From: an uncultured Selenomonadaceae bacterium
GTDB lineage: Bacteria; Bacillota; Negativicutes; Selenomonadales; Selenomonadaceae
Assembly: GCA_905235425.1 (NCBI GenBank)
Contig: CAJOKY010000092.1
Span: forward strand, 1-14,719
Length of the DNA stretch: 14,719 nt
Direction of reading: 5' to 3'
Below are positions 1-6,892 of this stretch, one piece after another (the stretch's first letter is position 1; each line of letters begins with the position of its first letter). The notes under the pieces are model-generated. The model worked only from the letters and a program-made list of their open reading frames with translations, did no database searches and was not told the origin of the DNA. Both the position numbers and the translations under genes were made by a program.

Positions 1-2
1 TA

Positions 3-30
3 TTGACATTGCAGATAAAATAATTAAAAT
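3..30 (+). promoter_or_regulatory. possible sigma-A promoter ahead of azlD
   Basis: TTGACA at 3-8 matches the -35 consensus fully. TAAAAT at 25-30 matches the -10 consensus in five of six positions, with a 16-bp spacer. Transcription would begin near 37, just ahead of a GGCAGGA ribosome site at 44-50 and the azlD ATG at 63. The sequence could instead be a chance match in the tail of an upstream azlC gene, which is normally co-transcribed with azlD. Confidence 0.35.
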
Positions 31-62
31 TGATAGTCATAAAGGCAGGATTAGAAAAATTA

Positions 63-371
63 ATGACTCACGACATATACATTTACCTTGCAGTAATGAG
101 CGCGATAACGCTTGCGATACGAATTTTGCCGCTGACACTTATTCGGCGTGAAATAAAAAATGTAACGCTCAGGTCATTTCTGTACTATGTCCCGTACGTT
201 ACATTGGCGGTTATGACATTTCCGGCGATACTGCACGCTACGCAGTCCGAAATATCCGGTGCATTGGCATTAATCGTAGGCATTGCGGCGGCGTGGCTCG
301 GTGCAAGTTTATTCCGCGTTGCCGTGTTATGTTGCGTTGTAGTTTTTATCAGCGAACTTATTGTACTTTGA
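63..371 (+). CDS. azlD: AzlD-family branched-chain amino acid transport subunit
   Basis: This small hydrophobic protein of about 102 residues fits the AzlD family, the small membrane partner of AzlC. AzlCD exports branched-chain amino acids and their analogues across the cytoplasmic membrane. The N-terminal segment with the IRILPLTLIRR stretch, followed by SFLYYVPYVTLAVMTFPAIL, is the typical AzlD core, and four hydrophobic segments can be seen. The frame opens with a TTG at 30, but the ATG at 63 is preferred: it has GGCAGGA about 12 nt upstream and gives the usual family length, and the TTG sits on a possible -10 box. The azlC partner is expected just left of the window; only a short in-frame tail ending at the TAA at 21-23 could belong to it, and I cannot confirm that. 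The stop codon is TGA. Confidence 0.85.
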   Translation: MTHDIYIYLAVMSAITLAIRILPLTLIRREIKNVTLRSFLYYVPYVTLAVMTFPAILHATQSEISGALALIVGIAAAWLGASLFRVAVLCCVVVFISELIVL

Positions 372-380
372 AAATTAAAT

Positions 381-470
381 AGCGGGGGAGCTTGTGATAC
401 AGGCTGAGAGGAAGGTTAAACCTTCGACCCTTTAACCTGATTCGGATAATGCCGACGTAGGGACGAAACA
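381..470 (+). promoter_or_regulatory. TPP (thiamine pyrophosphate) riboswitch, THI element
   Basis: The conserved TPP aptamer blocks are all present in order: GGGGGAGC (384-391), GGCTGAGAGG (402-411), a variable P3 hairpin made by GAAGG and CCTTC (411-425), ACCTGATTCGGATAATGCCG (435-454) and the closing GTAGGGA (457-463). The aptamer starts about 10 nt after the azlD stop, so its promoter must lie inside azlD or further upstream; I see no convincing one. It controls the thiamine genes thiW and thiC downstream. The terminator at 483-516 indicates control by premature termination when TPP is bound. Confidence 0.95.
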
Positions 471-482
471 TTTTCTTTGAAT

Positions 483-516
483 GGAGATTGCCTGCGCGGT
501 GATCTCTAATTTTTTT
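483..516 (+). terminator. intrinsic terminator of the TPP riboswitch
   Basis: A 10-bp stem is formed by GGAGATTGCC (483-492) and GGTGATCTCT (498-507), with three G-T wobbles and the 5-nt loop TGCGC. It is followed by AATTTTTTT (508-516). It lies between the aptamer and the thiW start, where the expression platform of a terminating riboswitch belongs. The competing antiterminator pairing was not worked out. Confidence 0.85.
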
Positions 517-562
517 GCAAGCGTTGAAAAATTTATATGAGTTTGTAGGAGGGTAAAAATTT

Positions 563-1051
563 ATGCAGGACGTTTCAACAAAAAAACTTGTATTGGCGGC
601 AGTACTTACGGCAATAGCGGTTGTAGGCAGTTTTTTATCATTTCCCGTACTCGGCAGTAAATGTGCGCCGGTTCAGCATATGGTAAATGTTTTCTGCGCG
701 GTATTGCTGGGCAGGTGGTACGGCGTAGGCGCGGCATTTACGGCGTCACTTTTGCGAAACATTTTGGGATTGGGAAGTATTTTAGCTTTTCCAGGCAGTA
801 TGTGCGGCGCGCTTTTAAGCGGCATTGTCTACAGCCATACAAAAAATATTTACGCTACCGTGCTTGCCGAAGCGTTGGGTACGGGCATTATCGGCGGACT
901 TTTGGCGTACCCGTTCGCAATTTTATTTTTGGGACAAACTGCCGGTGACGTTGCCTTTTATGCTTACGTTGTACCGTTTTTAATTTCGACGGTCTGCGGT
1001 TCAATTTTGGCAGGACTTATCGTTAAGCGTTATTTAGTAAGTAGTAAGTAG
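563..1051 (+). CDS. thiW: ThiW family ECF transporter S component (thiamine precursor uptake)
   Basis: This 162-residue integral membrane protein matches the ThiW family, the substrate-binding S component of an energy-coupling-factor transporter predicted to import the thiazole moiety (hydroxyethylthiazole) for thiamine salvage. The family signature runs through residues 30-80: GSKCAPVQHMVNVF, LLGRWYGVGAAF, LLRNILGLGS and LAFPGSMCGALLSG. Five or six membrane segments are apparent. AGGAGGG at 547-553 sits about 9 nt before the ATG. The gene lies directly behind a TPP riboswitch and ahead of thiC, so its expression should fall when thiamine is plentiful. No ECF ATPase or T component is in the window, so it probably uses a shared module. 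The last five residues (LVSSK) and the TAG stop are encoded by the beginning of a 7-bp repeat array. Confidence 0.92.
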   Translation: MQDVSTKKLVLAAVLTAIAVVGSFLSFPVLGSKCAPVQHMVNVFCAVLLGRWYGVGAAFTASLLRNILGLGSILAFPGSMCGALLSGIVYSHTKNIYATVLAEALGTGIIGGLLAYPFAILFLGQTAGDVAFYAYVVPFLISTVCGSILAGLIVKRYLVSSK

Positions 1052-1124
1052 TTAGTAGTTAGTAGTGAATAGTGAATAGTTAAAAGCTAATTGCTAATAG
1101 CTAACAGCTAACCGCTAATCGCTA
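1034..1124. repeat. heptad repeat array (13 x 7 bp), thiW-thiC gap
   Basis: Thirteen 7-bp units lie in unbroken phase. The first seven are of the GTAGTNA class (for example GTAGTTA, ATAGTGA) and the last six of the NNNGCTA class (for example ACAGCTA, ACCGCTA). The array begins inside the thiW coding sequence, provides its TAG stop at 1049-1051, and ends at 1124. The thiC Shine-Dalgarno AGGAGG (1125-1130) starts at the next base. No promoter or terminator fits in the gap, so thiW and thiC are probably co-transcribed. Confidence 0.9.
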
Positions 1125-1138
1125 AGGAGGAATTTTTT

Positions 1139-2425
1139 ATGTCAACACAAATGCAACACGCCCGCGCAGGTAAAATTACCGACGAAATGAAAATTGTCGC
1201 CGAATCTGAAAATATCGACGCTGAAAAAATTCGTGAAGGCGTTGCAAGCGGCGTTATCGCAATCTGCGCGAATATCAATCACAAAAATTTAAAGCCCTGC
1301 GGCGTTGGTCAAGGCTTGCGTACAAAAGTCAACGCCAATATCGGCACGTCAAGCACTTTCCCTGACATTGAGCCGGAACTTGAAAAACTTGATGAGGCTG
1401 TAAAGTGCGGCGCTGATTCTGTTATGGATTTAAGCACCGGCAACAATATCGACATTTCGCGCAGAAAAATTATTGAACACTCACCGATAATGGTCGGTAC
1501 GGTTCCTATTTATCAAGCTACGGTTACGGCGATAAAAAGTCACGGCGCTATTGTCGAAATGATGGCAGAAGATTTATTGCAGACGATTGAAACGCAGGCT
1601 AAAGACGGCGCGGATTTTATGACGTTGCATTGTGGCGTTACGCGCTCGGCGATTGAAAAAATGCGCAGTCAAAAACGCGAAATGGATATTGTAAGTCGCG
1701 GCGGTTCATTTATCGCAGGTTGGATTCTCCACAATGAAAAGGAAAATCCTCTGTACGAACATTACGACGAAATTTTAGATATCTGCGAAAAATACGACGT
1801 AACGATAAGCTTAGGTGACGGTATGCGCCCGGGCTGTATCGCCGACGCTACGGACAGCGCACAGCTTACCGAATTAATTACACTAGGCGAACTTGTAGAC
1901 CGCGCATGGAAACGCGGCGTTCAAGTCATGGTTGAAGGTCCCGGTCACGTACCTTTTGACCAAATTGCCGCGAATATGAAGTTGGAAAAAAGAATTTGCC
2001 GTAACGCGCCTTTCTACGTTTTAGGTCCTCTTGTGACAGACATTGCACCTGGCTACGATCATATTACGGCGGCGATTGGCGGTACATTGGCGGCGATAAG
2101 CGGCGCGGATTTTTTATGCTACGTTACACCTGCCGAGCATCTTTGCTTGCCGACGATTGACGACGTACACGCAGGCGTTATCACGTCACGCATTGCCGCG
2201 CATGCCGCTGACATTGTTAAAGGCGTCAAAGGTGCTAAGGATTGGGATTTAAAAATGGCTAAGGCGCGTAAAATTTTAGATTGGGACGCGCAGATTAATT
2301 TGGCGATTGATCCCGAGCTTGCAAGAACTAAACGCGGTGCACGTAATAAACTCAATGAAGAGGCTTGCTCAATGTGCGGAGAATATTGCGCCGTGAAAAT
2401 CGTCAATAAATATTTTACCAATTAA
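1139..2425 (+). CDS. thiC: phosphomethylpyrimidine synthase ThiC
   Basis: ThiC is a radical-SAM enzyme that converts aminoimidazole ribotide into HMP-phosphate, the pyrimidine half of thiamine. The 428-residue protein is of the short bacterial type that lacks the long N-terminal extension. Recognisable blocks are VNANIGTSS (residues 64-72), the DLSTG region near 97, GTVPIYQA near 120, DFMTLHCGVT near 160, LGDGMRPG near 226, MVEGPGHVP near 264 and a C-terminal Fe-S cluster motif. The cluster cysteines fall at about 410, 413 and 417 (CSMCGEYC), so the spacing is CX2CX3C and not the commonly quoted CX2CX4C. AGGAGG at 1125-1130 lies 8 nt before the ATG. It is the second gene of the riboswitch-controlled thiW-thiC unit. 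The TAA stop lies 5 nt before the next heptad array. Confidence 0.98.
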   Translation: MSTQMQHARAGKITDEMKIVAESENIDAEKIREGVASGVIAICANINHKNLKPCGVGQGLRTKVNANIGTSSTFPDIEPELEKLDEAVKCGADSVMDLSTGNNIDISRRKIIEHSPIMVGTVPIYQATVTAIKSHGAIVEMMAEDLLQTIETQAKDGADFMTLHCGVTRSAIEKMRSQKREMDIVSRGGSFIAGWILHNEKENPLYEHYDEILDICEKYDVTISLGDGMRPGCIADATDSAQLTELITLGELVDRAWKRGVQVMVEGPGHVPFDQIAANMKLEKRICRNAPFYVLGPLVTDIAPGYDHITAAIGGTLAAISGADFLCYVTPAEHLCLPTIDDVHAGVITSRIAAHAADIVKGVKGAKDWDLKMAKARKILDWDAQINLAIDPELARTKRGARNKLNEEACSMCGEYCAVKIVNKYFTN

Positions 2426-2430
2426 AATAC

Positions 2431-2549
2431 CTATTACCTAAAAGCTAACACCTAATAATTAGTGAGTAGTGAGTAGTAAGTAGTTTCTAAAAGCTAACAC
2501 CTAGAACCTACCTCCTACCCTCTACAATCTACCCTCTACCCTCTACACC
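2431..2549. repeat. heptad repeat array (17 x 7 bp) between convergent thiC and larB
   Basis: Seventeen consecutive 7-mers share the pattern N-TA-NNNN in one phase for 119 bp, although four subfamilies follow one another: CTAANNN, TTAGTGA/GTAGTNA, CTAANNN again, then CTACNNN (for example CTACCCT, CTACAAT). The palindrome CTAATAATTAG at 2452-2462 marks the first strand switch. The last heptad (2543-2549) supplies the larB stop codon, since its CTA reads TAG on the minus strand. No classical terminator is seen between the two convergent genes. Confidence 0.9.
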
Positions 2550-3307
2550 AACTTCACTATCTTGCTTGCGACAACCGCCGCACCGAAACCGTTATCAATG
2601 TTGACGACAGAAACACCTGCCGCGCAACTGTTAAGCATTGCCAAAAGTGCGGCAAGACCGTTAAACGACGCGCCGTAACCTACGCTTGTCGGTACGGCAA
2701 TAATCGGCTTATCCGTCAAGCCGCCTACAACGCTTGCCAATGCGCCTTCCATACCCGCCACAACAATTATCACGCTTGCCTGTTGAATATCTTTTATATG
2801 CGCAAAAAGGCGGTGAATGCCTGCAACGCCGCAGTCATGAAAAATTTTTACCGCGTTGCCGAAAAGATACGCCGTTAATCGCGCTTCCTCTGCAACGGGT
2901 AAATCGCTCGTTCCGGCAGTTAAAATTAAAATCGTTCGTGATTCGTCGCGTACGATTTTTTTTCTGTCAACATAAATCATCTGCGCGGCGTCGTTGTACT
3001 GCGCGGCGGGAATTTCTTCTGACAAAAATTCAAACTTCTCACGGCTTGCACGAGTGGCTATTAAATTGCCGTCACTTCGTTCATAAAGCCGCTTGAAAAT
3101 TTCCTTAACCTGCTCCTTAGTTTTACCAGCCGCGTAAATGACTTCGGGAAAGCCTTGCCGCAATTCGCGGTTATGGTCGATATTTGCAAAACCTATATTT
3201 TCTACCGCCTCCAATTGTAAATTTTTCAGCCGCGCTAAAATTTCTCGTTCGTCTACCAAATTATTTTTATAGCCGCGCAGAAGTTCAAGTAAATTTTTTT
3301 CAGTCAC
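2543..3307 (-). CDS. larB: LarB, nickel pincer cofactor biosynthesis carboxylase
   Basis: LarB carboxylates the pyridinium ring of nicotinic acid adenine dinucleotide and releases AMP, the first step towards the nickel-pincer nucleotide cofactor of lactate racemase and other LarA-type enzymes. The roughly 254-residue protein has a helical N-terminal region and a C-terminal PurE-like domain. That domain contains TAGTSDLPVAEEA, CGVAGIHRL, VVAGMEGALASVVGGL, AVPTSVGYGASFNGLAAL and MLNSCAAGVSVVNIDNGFGA, all LarB hallmarks. The frame is open from a TTG at 3325, but the GTG at 3307 is chosen because AAGGAAG lies about 7 nt upstream, and a TATAAT box at 3330-3335 would place the transcript start after the TTG. 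Neither larC, larE nor larA is in the window. The TAG stop lies inside the adjoining heptad array. Confidence 0.93.
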   Translation of the reverse strand: MTEKNLLELLRGYKNNLVDEREILARLKNLQLEAVENIGFANIDHNRELRQGFPEVIYAAGKTKEQVKEIFKRLYERSDGNLIATRASREKFEFLSEEIPAAQYNDAAQMIYVDRKKIVRDESRTILILTAGTSDLPVAEEARLTAYLFGNAVKIFHDCGVAGIHRLFAHIKDIQQASVIIVVAGMEGALASVVGGLTDKPIIAVPTSVGYGASFNGLAALLAMLNSCAAGVSVVNIDNGFGAAVVASKIVKLV

Positions 3308-3329
3308 GCGTACACTTCCTTTCAATAAA

Positions 3330-3362
3330 ATTATATCAAAATTGTAAAGTTTAGGTTATAAT
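3330..3362. promoter_or_regulatory. back-to-back -10 boxes for larB and the LRR gene
   Basis: A perfect TATAAT lies on each strand of the short divergent region: minus strand at 3330-3335 (for larB) and plus strand at 3357-3362 (for the leucine-rich repeat gene). Good -35 boxes are not obvious at either site. The two elements are about 21 bp apart, so bound polymerases would overlap and the promoters may exclude each other. Confidence 0.45.
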
Positions 3363-3389
3363 GTTTTAAAAACTATCGGAGGTAAAAAA

Positions 3390-5423
3390 ATGAGTGCAGA
3401 AAAAAGTGTTAAATATTTAAACTTGGAAGAGGAAGGCGCGAACAACAAAGAAAATATAGCCGGCACGGTTGTCATTAAAGAAGGCGTGACTTCAATAAAA
3501 GTTGATGAATTTGCTGTCTGCGACAAATTGGAAAAAGTGATTTTACCCGAAGGTTTAATTTCAATCGATGACGGTTACTATGATTTTGATGCAGATGAAG
3601 AGGTGGAAAAAGTACACGGAACTTTTCTCTGTTGCACGAAGTTGAAAGAAGTACAATTGCCTGAAAGTTTGACTAAAATCGGCATATTGGCATTTGGCGG
3701 TTGTAAGGCGTTGAAAAAAATAAATTTGCCCGAAAACTTAACTGAAATAGGAGACAACGCATTTAACGGCTGCGAGGCGTTGACAGAAATAAATTTGCCC
3801 GACGGTTTGATTCACATAGGTAAAGGTGCATTTTTTGGTTGCACGTCACTGAAAAAAATCAAGTTACCTAAAGGCAGGACTGAAATCGATGAAGAGATAT
3901 TCAGTAATTGTATTGCGCTTAAAGAAATAGAATTGCCGGACGGTTTAACTTCTATCGCTAACGGATTATTTGAAGAGTGCACGGCATTGAAAAAAATCCA
4001 ATTACCCGAATCCTTAACTTCTATCGCTGAAGATGCATTTTTAGGTTGCACGGCGTTGACAGAAATAAATTTGCCGGACGGTTTGAAACATATAGGTAAA
4101 GGTGCATTTTTGGGTTGCAGGGCATTGAAAAAAATAAATTTACCTGACGGCTTAACTGAAATCAATGAATGGACATTTTGCGGTTGTATTAACTTGAAAG
4201 AAATCAAATTGCCTGCCTCGTTGACTTCGATACATTTTAATGCATTTGCAGGTTGCACGGCGTTGAAAAAAATCATTCTGCCCGACAGTTTAATTTCTAT
4301 CGATGACGGTTATCATGATGAAAACGCAAGAAAAGTATTCGGCGTATTTAAAGATTGCGAGTCGTTGACAGAAGTAAAATTGCCCGCAAATTTAACTAGA
4401 ATCGGAGCTTATGCATTTTACCGTTGTACGTCATTGACAAAAATAAACTTGCCCGAGTCCGTGACTTCTGTCGGCGAAGGCGCATTTTTATATTGTTCGT
4501 GGCTGACAAAAATAAATTTGCCTGACGGCTTGACTGAAATCGGTGATTGGGCATTTAATGGTTGCGAATCGTTGACTGAAATAAAATTTCCCGAATCTTT
4601 GACATTTATCGGTGAAGGCGCATTTCAAAATTGCACGACGTTAATGGAACTTCATTTGCCGGAAAATTTGACTGAAATTGATAATTTTGCATTTGAAGGT
4701 TGCGAATCGTTGTTTGAAATAGAATTTCCCGCCGGTTTAACTTCTATAGGTAATTTTGCATTTCAAAATTGTACGGCGTTGACAGAAATAAATTTGCCGG
4801 AAAGTTTGAATTCTATCGGTGATTCGGCATTTGAAAGTTGCGAGTTTTTGAAAAAAGTAAAGTTACCTGAAAATTTAACTTCTATCGGTAAGTTTGCATT
4901 TGAAGAGTGCACGGCTTTAACTGAAATAATATTGCCCGAAGGTTTAATCAACATTGGTACAGGAGCGTTTGAAGGTTGTACGGCGTTGAAAAAAGTAAAA
5001 TTGCCTGACGATTTAACTTCTATCGGTAACGCTGCATTTGAAGACTGCACGGCGTTGAAAAAAATAAAGTTGCCAAAAGGCTTAACTGAAATCGGTGCTT
5101 GGGAATTTAGCGGGTGCACAGCGTTGACAGAAATCAATCTTCCCGCCGGTTTGACTTCTGTCGCTTGGGGTTCATTCAATGAGTGTACGGCGTTGAAAAA
5201 AATAAAATTTCCAGAAGGGTTGACTGAAATCGCCGGCTATGCATTTAATGGTTGTACGGCGTTGACAGAAATAAATCTTCCTGCAGGTGTTACTGAAATT
5301 GGTGAAAATGCATTTGAAGGTTGCAAAAATTTGAGAAAAATAACTTACCATAAAAATACTGAAAAAATTTTAAAAGAATATTTTGATGATGAATGGGAAA
5401 ACCTTGAAAAAAATGTCTTGTAA
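3390..5423 (+). CDS. leucine-rich repeat protein, BspA/TpLRR (LRR_5) type
   Basis: This 677-residue protein is almost wholly built from 23-residue repeats of the Treponema/BspA leucine-rich class. The consensus is LPxxLTxIGxxAFxGCTALxxI, with a conserved Cys ladder. I count 25 units from 3543 to 5345, preceded by one degenerate unit. Units 1 (38 residues, from 3543) and 11 (34 residues, from 4278) carry longer inserts, both beginning ISIDDGY. Such solenoids usually bind proteins or host ligands, but there is no signal peptide, membrane segment or sorting signal, so the product looks cytoplasmic or is exported in an unknown way. The C-terminal 24 residues are charged and non-repeat. GGAGG at 3378-3382 precedes the ATG by 7 nt. 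A chromate-type transporter gene follows after 30 nt, suggesting one transcript. The function is unknown. Confidence 0.93.
   Translation: MSAEKSVKYLNLEEEGANNKENIAGTVVIKEGVTSIKVDEFAVCDKLEKVILPEGLISIDDGYYDFDADEEVEKVHGTFLCCTKLKEVQLPESLTKIGILAFGGCKALKKINLPENLTEIGDNAFNGCEALTEINLPDGLIHIGKGAFFGCTSLKKIKLPKGRTEIDEEIFSNCIALKEIELPDGLTSIANGLFEECTALKKIQLPESLTSIAEDAFLGCTALTEINLPDGLKHIGKGAFLGCRALKKINLPDGLTEINEWTFCGCINLKEIKLPASLTSIHFNAFAGCTALKKIILPDSLISIDDGYHDENARKVFGVFKDCESLTEVKLPANLTRIGAYAFYRCTSLTKINLPESVTSVGEGAFLYCSWLTKINLPDGLTEIGDWAFNGCESLTEIKFPESLTFIGEGAFQNCTTLMELHLPENLTEIDNFAFEGCESLFEIEFPAGLTSIGNFAFQNCTALTEINLPESLNSIGDSAFESCEFLKKVKLPENLTSIGKFAFEECTALTEIILPEGLINIGTGAFEGCTALKKVKLPDDLTSIGNAAFEDCTALKKIKLPKGLTEIGAWEFSGCTALTEINLPAGLTSVAWGSFNECTALKKIKFPEGLTEIAGYAFNGCTALTEINLPAGVTEIGENAFEGCKNLRKITYHKNTEKILKEYFDDEWENLEKNVL
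3726..4277 (+). repeat. tandem duplication of a 4-unit (276-bp) LRR block
   Basis: Units 3-6 (3726-4001) and units 7-10 (4002-4277) pair off in order, in both residue pattern and DNA. The second member of each block is nearly the same (DGLIHIGKGAFFGC against DGLKHIGKGAFLGC), the third ends LKEI and the fourth ends CTALKKI. The rest of the array shows other unit pairings, so this looks like a separate and later block duplication. Confidence 0.75.
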
Positions 5424-5453
5424 CTTTGCCAGGAGGAGGAGTAAATTTTATTA

Positions 5454-6008
5454 ATGCGGGATAAAAATTTTTATTGGCAACTGTTCAAATCAACGTTCAT
5501 TATAAGTATGTTTACGGTAGGCGGCGGCTATGTTATAATCCCTCTGCTTAAGGCGAAGTACGTAGACGAATTTCACTGGATAAGCGACGAAGAGACTTTG
5601 AACATGGTAGCTATCGCGCAGTCTACGCCCGGCATTATGGCGGTAAACACGGCGATTATGCTCGGCTATCGTATGGCAGGGGTAGCCGGAGCGCTTGTCG
5701 GTATGTTCGCAACGGTACTGCCGCCGCTAATCATTATCACGATTGTTGCTACATTTTATGATCTTGTTGCCAAAAATGAAAGCGTCCAACTCGTATTAAA
5801 AGGCATGCAGTGCGGAGCTACGGCGTTACTTCTCAACGTGGCGATTGACCTTTTAATTAAGCAGGCTAAAAAAAAGTTGGTACTGCCGATTATAATAATT
5901 TTGGCGACGTTTATTACGAATTTATTTTTTGACGTGAATATAATGCTATTGGTAGCGATTGACGGCGTTGTAGGATTTTTCCTTCTGCGCGACAAGAAGT
6001 ATAGTTAG
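5454..6008 (+). CDS. chrA: single-domain chromate transporter (CHR family)
   Basis: The 184-residue membrane protein carries the CHR-family signatures FTVGGGYVIIPLL (residues 20-32) and IAQSTPGIMAVN (54-65), with about six hydrophobic segments. It is one short-chain (half-size) CHR domain. CHR proteins export chromate or take up related oxyanions, but for most short forms the natural substrate is unknown. Short-chain members are usually encoded as adjacent pairs; here the following gene is a HAD phosphatase and no second half is present. AGGAGGAGGAG at 5431-5441 lies about 12 nt before the ATG, a rather long spacing. The gene is 30 nt behind the LRR gene. Its TAG stop is inside the first heptad of the next array. 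Confidence 0.88.
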   Translation: MRDKNFYWQLFKSTFIISMFTVGGGYVIIPLLKAKYVDEFHWISDEETLNMVAIAQSTPGIMAVNTAIMLGYRMAGVAGALVGMFATVLPPLIIITIVATFYDLVAKNESVQLVLKGMQCGATALLLNVAIDLLIKQAKKKLVLPIIIILATFITNLFFDVNIMLLVAIDGVVGFFLLRDKKYS

Positions 6009-6053
6009 ATTATAGAGGGTAGAGAGTAGAAGGTAGAGGGTAGGTTTTAGGGA
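6005..6053. repeat. heptad repeat array (7 x 7 bp), chrA-HAD gap
   Basis: Seven phased 7-mers of the N-TAG-NNN class (for example GTAGAGA, GTAGAAG, GTAGAGG) start on the chrA stop codon (TAG at 6006-6008) and finish at 6053, next to the AGAGGA ribosome site of the HAD gene (6054-6059). They fill nearly the whole intergenic gap. Confidence 0.85.
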
Positions 6054-6066
6054 AGAGGATTAGAAA

Positions 6067-6870
6067 ATGGGCGTGAAATTATTTGTAAGCGACATTGACG
6101 GTACGCTTTTAATGCCTGGTAAAAAAATATCTGCGCGAAATATCGACGCGGTTAAAAAAATGGTTGCGGCGGGCATTACCGTAACCATAGCTACCGGCAG
6201 AATGTACAAAGCCGCACTTCCAATAGCGCATGAACTCGGCGTCAATGTGCCGATTATCACCTACAACGGCGCTCTGATTAAATCTGTTGACGGCGAAATT
6301 TTACACGCTGAATACCTGCCGGAAGATGTCGTCGTAGGATTGGTGAATTTTTACGAACGTCAAGGCTGGTATCTGCAGAATTACAGCGAAGATAATTTAT
6401 ACTACGCTGAATTTAATAATTATGCAAATTACTATCAGACAACGCAGAAAGTTCAAGGTACGGCTATTGGTTGGGACGGTATGAAAAATAAAACGTCGCA
6501 CGTCTGCAAACTTTTAAGCATTGCCGATAACGAAGAGCAAACTTTAGCACGAATAGCCGAACTTAAGGCGGAATTTGGCGACAGAATTGACGTTACAAAG
6601 TCCACGCCGATTTACACGGAGATAATTTGTCCCGGCGTATCTAAAGCGGCGGCAGTAAATATTTTGGCGAAAAAGTTAGGCGTTGATCGTTCGGAAGTTA
6701 TGGCGATTGGTGATTCAGATAACGATTTGCCTATGTTGAAGGCGGCAGGTACAAGCATTGCAATGAGCAACGGTACAGACGAGGTTAAAGCGTCCTGCGA
6801 TTTTGTTACGGGGCTTTGTGAAGATGACGGCTTTGCTCAAGCAGTTGAAAAGTTCGTCCTTAATTCTTAA
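6067..6870 (+). CDS. Cof-type HAD-IIB family phosphatase
   Basis: This 267-residue protein has the full motif set of the Cof/HAD-IIB hydrolases. Motif I is SDIDGTLL, with catalytic Asp9 and Asp11. Motif II is the Thr in TIATGRM (near 40). Motif III is the Lys in GVSKAAAV (near 196). Motif IV is GDSDNDLPML (near 216). A C2-type cap domain lies between motifs II and III. Members hydrolyse sugar phosphates, flavin or pyridoxal phosphates, and the substrate cannot be told from sequence. AGAGGA at 6054-6059 precedes the ATG. It is the third gene of a co-directional series, separated from chrA by a heptad array and from the next gene by 22 nt. Confidence 0.92.
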   Translation: MGVKLFVSDIDGTLLMPGKKISARNIDAVKKMVAAGITVTIATGRMYKAALPIAHELGVNVPIITYNGALIKSVDGEILHAEYLPEDVVVGLVNFYERQGWYLQNYSEDNLYYAEFNNYANYYQTTQKVQGTAIGWDGMKNKTSHVCKLLSIADNEEQTLARIAELKAEFGDRIDVTKSTPIYTEIICPGVSKAAAVNILAKKLGVDRSEVMAIGDSDNDLPMLKAAGTSIAMSNGTDEVKASCDFVTGLCEDDGFAQAVEKFVLNS

Positions 6871-6892
6871 TTCAATGAAAAGTTGGGATTAA

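Noticed and set aside
1..29. 3' end of azlC
   Set aside because: A short frame ends with TAA at 21-23, but six residues are too few to identify and a promoter-like sequence overlaps it.
2426..2542. Intrinsic terminator between convergent thiC and larB
   Set aside because: Only the short AT-rich palindrome CTAATAATTAG is seen, with no U-tract; it is explained by the change of heptad orientation.
3812..4276. Minus-strand ORFs within the LRR gene (3812-4276 and 4763-5179)
   Set aside because: Their periodic sequence is the antisense shadow of the 69-bp LRR repeat. They have no ribosome site and no independent homology.
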